From Aulostomus chinensis (lineage: Eukaryota > Chordata > Actinopteri > Syngnathiformes > Aulostomidae), in NCBI GenBank assembly GCA_037954235.1, contig JBBMOA010000018.1:12386501-12450500 (forward strand): a stretch of 64,000 nt of DNA, in the 5' to 3' direction. Below the pieces are notes generated by a model, which was not told the DNA's origin, did no database searches, and saw only the letters and a program-made list of their open reading frames with translations. Below are positions 60,301-64,000 of the stretch, piece by piece. The position numbers were made by a program, and so were the translations under genes. Within the stretch, counting starts at the first letter, position 1. Each line of letters begins with the position of its first letter.

Positions 60301-61245
60301 TCTGTATCTGTGTGTATGGAGTGTGTTTCCTCTGAGCTCCTCTGACAGCTGGAGCTCACTGCTAGCCCGCAGCACTATGGCGAGATGAAGACGAAACTCA
60401 ACCAAGTCTCCACTGAAATCACACGTCACACCACTTTCGTCTTTACTTGTGACTCATGCAGCAAAGATAGAGACATCCACTCTGTAAAACAGAACTTTAG
60501 AAGCAGCAATAAAACTGGCCCCGCTCATTGCAGGCAAACATCCGCGCGATCACGTTGACATCATGAAGAGGTGTGAGAATGACTCAGGATACAAAATACT
60601 TTTTTTTTTATTGAAAATCCGACTCAATACTGCCCTCGAGGGAAATAAAGAGGAACTGGCTTCTAGAGTTATTGTTTACACCCTATGTGGGTAAAGATTA
60701 TGGGCCGGGGGGAGTCTGAAGGTGGGACGTTGTGCGGAAGCAAGCAACTGGGTCAGAGAACAAAGGATTGGGAGGCGTTGAGGTGTTATTAAAGTTGCAA
60801 ATGTGGCTCGTCTGCTGAGAGATGTTACGAAATCTGCGAAAAGTTATTTTATTAATAACTCCAATTAGGGCAAATTCATTCCCTTGCATGACAGAGCAGA
60901 CGTTTAGATTCAAAATAAAAATGATAATCAAACAAATAAAAGCCCAGCAGCTTTTATTTCATATGTTTCCACTCTGTGAATTCACTCTCGTAGATCAATA
61001 CGGCCTGATATCTCAGCCATGCGCCCTATTTTTTGAGTCTGGAGCCTCAAGCCTGATATCCTAATACGTACTGTATCCAGATTGGAGATAAGTAGAGACC
61101 ACTCCAGCCCACTCATGATGCATTAATACCACTCGGCCCCTGTTAGACGCCGTGCTTTGTTCCCACTCTCTTCATAATGGAATAGAGAGGAAAAGAGAGA
61201 AAGATGCACCAAAAAAAAAACAAAAACAAACATTGGACCTGATAT

Positions 61246-61248
<3 letters not shown>
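60301..61248. other. Non-coding DNA, nothing recognised
   Basis: No gene or recognised repeat. Confidence 0.5.

Positions 61249-61303
<55 letters not shown>
61249..61303. repeat. (TA)n microsatellite
   Basis: About 27 TA units, self-complementary. Confidence 0.96.
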
Positions 61304-61306
<3 letters not shown>

Positions 61307-62998
61307 TATATAAAAGTTCAGGTACAAACAGTTTTAGAGTTTGTTCAGCACACTGCTGAGTTTTTTTGAATAATTTACAGGGTGCTTAAATAGCTCCTTG
61401 CTTCAGGTAGTGTGAGTGAGGGTTTGCTGATCGGGCACAGACGGAAGCACGCACACGGGGAAGGATGTTTTAATTGGCTGAATGAGCTCCAATGAGATTA
61501 ATCTGAGGCTTTTTTTTTGTTGCCTTGCTCTTACATTTCTGCTGTCTTTCTTGTTTGCATTTATGTCTAATATTTCACGATTTTTTTTTTATCCTCAATT
61601 TTATTCCAGCTGTTTCTTTTGTATTATTCTTGTGTAAATTAGCATTCACCCTGTCTCCTTTGCTAGATTTCATTCTTGTTTTCCTCCTGCCGTACATCAT
61701 CCTTCATTTCTTTCTCACTCGCTCCTTTTCCTTGCATCCCCCCCTCCCTCGCAACGCCCCCCCCCCCACATACACACACGCAAACATACCTTTCATCCTT
61801 TACATTACCCATATCTCTGTGCCATCGTTAATAATGCAACAAAGCTGTGATTCTTTGCGGTGTTTAGTTTTGCATTGACATCTACATTGCAAAGAGATCC
61901 TGTAATCATGTCGCACTGCCGATGTACTCAACAACAAAGACATCTTACCTTGAACTCACTTTGGCTTCGGGCTCCTCCTGTTATCACGCCACTTCTTGAT
62001 TTAACAGTGAAATATACAGGATTCAGGCTTTAATGTAGTTGAAGAATAGCATAGATGAACAGCCTTGGGGGGTCTAACAGCTCCAGGGTTTAACAATACA
62101 ATCATTATTTACACAGGAAGGGGGAGGGGTCTAACTTGCATGTGTGTATATTACAATGCATGGTGCGAGCGAACGTTGTTGTTTTTTTAATTATCATTTT
62201 TGCGGGAATGGTGTCAACACTGGGACCTGTAGCTCTCCAGCTGATTAAAGCTTTTATATCGCAGTTGAATTCCTTTAAAACAAAGATTTGGCAGTGCTCT
62301 CGACCGAGGGAACATTCATGGATATCATTGTGGTTGAATTTTCTCTCTCCTCACTCACTAAGAACTAGCTCATCATTACTATTCATGTCACACTGACCTG
62401 CCACGCTAACCGTCATCCTACTTTATTGCAGTCTTGTATGAACGCTCACTGTGCTGAAGGAGCGCCAGCCATTCTGATTCACCTTTCGAATTTTGCAAAC
62501 AATTTCAGCAAAAATAATCAGTGACAAAAAAAAGAATGAAAATCAGGAAAACATTTCAAAGCTTCTTTTTCAAATGTTTGCACGGAATATTTGGCCAGTG
62601 ATCAGCGCGATGACATCATTTCATCATCATCAGCGTTTTTAAACACACAGGAAAGAACCTGTGTGTATCCAGAAGAGCCTATTACTCATCAGAAAAAGAA
62701 CCTGAGATTTCTTTTCAGCACTGCGTCCAGGCGGACGACAAGCCCCAACTTTATTGATCCATGGCTTCATAGCTCTCAGTAGTAGTAGTAGTAAAAATCT
62801 TACTATCGGAGACACACAATTAATCACCCCCTGACTACAACCGACACACATTTATCTTCAAACACAGGAGCCTAGCAGTCGTAAATCCTGATCTATATTT
62901 AGGCTGTTTTTCCCACCGACTTTTCAGGAACTAACTTTTCTTCATCTAAACCATCAGCTTCGAGAGGCGAGGGATATTTTTCTTTCATTACGCACTGC
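61304..62998. other. Non-coding DNA, nothing recognised
   Basis: C-rich stretch at 61738-61767 and (AGT)n at 62778-62793. The segment 61470-61510 (CCAATGAGATTAATCTGAGG) has homeodomain-type motifs. The open frames are pyrimidine-rich or lack domains. Confidence 0.45.
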
Positions 62999-63150
62999 CA
63001 GAAAAAAAAAAAAAAAGTGGAAACGTCGATGAGAGCCGATCTAATTCCAAGGATGAAGACAGGGTTTTTATTTTTCCCATCGCGCATTTTGATAATGAAG
63101 ATGAAATTTCTAGAATAAACGTGACATTTTGACATCAAAGTCTAACTTTT
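62999..63150 (+). repeat. Degenerate ~20-bp repeat, plus orientation
   Basis: A run of A followed by GTGGAAACGTCGATGAGAGC (63017-63036), then GAAATTTCTAGAATAAACGTG and GACATTTTGACATCAAAGTC at 63103-63143. These are units of the same type as at 53490-53700 but in the opposite orientation. Confidence 0.45.
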
Positions 63151-63299
63151 GAGACTGTGTCAAGCAGCTCATATGACTGCCTGTACTAAATATCCTGCAT
63201 AGATGAATTAGTGAAATTGTTCTTCACTTTCACCTTTAGTGACAGACAAACTCCTTCTCCTTCAGTAGAAAAACGACCCAAGTTTGGAAGGTGGCCGCG

Positions 63300-63480
63300 T
63301 TGTTGACTTCCTTCTTGACATTTTGACTTTATTCTCGAAATGAAAAATGGAAAAAGCGGTCTTCTTCTGACCGACTTCAACTTTAGTCGGAACATTTCCA
63401 CGTTTGTACTCTACATTTTCACTTTTTTCCCCTCAACATTTCTTCTTTTTTTCTGGACATTTAGACTTTTCCTAAAGTAC
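63300..63480 (-). repeat. Degenerate ~20-bp repeat, minus orientation
   Basis: CTTGACATTTTGACTTTATT (63313-63332), CGGAACATTTCCACGTTTG, CTACATTTTCACTTTTTTCC, CTCAACATTTCTTC and CTGGACATTTAGACTTTT recur at roughly 20-bp intervals in the same orientation as the array at 53.5 kb. Confidence 0.6.
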
Positions 63481-64000
63481 ATAACGGTCCCAATACTCCT
63501 TCGTGCTTAGACGGAGACCTTTGCAGTAATTAAACCTCATCCTCACGTTCAGTGTAAACATACGGGACCCTGTTCAAGTGATCTGAGGTCTTTAAAAAAA
63601 AGAAAAAAAAACATACTGCAGGTGCCTTTGAGGTTCGTTCAATCCATCAAATTAGTTCAACGATGCATAATGAAGGTGAAAAGTCGTGACGCAAAAGACT
63701 TGTCATTTCTCTCTAAATTAATAATAAATGTGTTACAAAACCTGAGATGAACCAATGTCATCTTCCATTCCCGGTAGAAGCCAGGTGCATCTTGAGTGAC
63801 TCATTCGGCAAGTTGAAGAAACTGTTCCTGCTGAAGAAACAACTTGTTTCCCTTCTTTCCTGTCAAGTTTCGAACGAAAGCTTTTTTACACTTCAATGTC
63901 CCACGGTATTTCCTAGCGAGACATTACTGCACGCATTTGAAAGTTTTAGTTGTGATTTTGTTTGCATGTTTGTACTGCTGCAGACCCCTGAGTGTGTAGC
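63481..64000. other. Non-coding DNA, nothing recognised
   Basis: A-rich stretch at 63593-63611. No gene reaches the right edge as far as I can tell. Confidence 0.45.

Overview
This is a vertebrate, very probably teleost (percomorph-like) fish, nuclear DNA segment with no protein-coding gene that I can support. Base composition is AT-rich. Open frames are short, unrelated to each other, and mostly explained by microsatellites, interspersed repeats or chance. The fish assignment rests on several dispersed repeats whose sequence I recognise as typical of teleost genomes, above all a tRNA-headed SINE ending in (TGGA)n, and on the density of (CA)n, (GA)n and (TA)n microsatellites. The family assignments come from memory of these repeats, not from a database search.

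Layout. Positions 1-2972 are plain non-coding DNA with (CT)n and (CA)n. Positions 2973-4865 form a repeat cluster: a truncated SINE (family A), a ~300-bp module that recurs 8 kb away, and an L2-like LINE reverse-transcriptase remnant split by a second tRNA-headed SINE (family B). Further family A copies lie at 7900-8274, 10771-11131, 33772-34135 and 55820-56196, with fragments at 11683-11721 and probably 57758-57855. The second copy of the 300-bp module is at 11397-11689. A minus-strand remnant of a different LINE, covering the end of its ORF2, lies at about 14480-15360. Strongly pyrimidine-biased DNA follows at 15875-16750, then a teleost-type repeat at 17533-17749.

The middle and right parts (18-64 kb) are mostly unique-looking intergenic or intronic DNA broken by microsatellites. 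Within them are two elements with terminal inverted repeats (36277-36926 and 42878-43282), a hAT-like single end (58997-59116), and a degenerate ~20-bp tandem repeat at 53.5 kb and again, in both orientations, at 63.0-63.5 kb. Possible regulatory motifs are an IRF/PRDM1-like GAAAGY array (22014-22039), six CTCF-like sites and several octamer motifs. These are sequence matches only.

No genes are present to form a pathway. The window is best read as a gene desert or the inside of a very large intron, shaped by successive retrotransposon and DNA-transposon insertions. I found no RNA gene, CRISPR array, operon or new coding system. The most notable structures are the duplicated 300-bp module with SINE parts on opposite sides, the 3' tail shared by two SINE families, and the two uncharacterised TIR elements.
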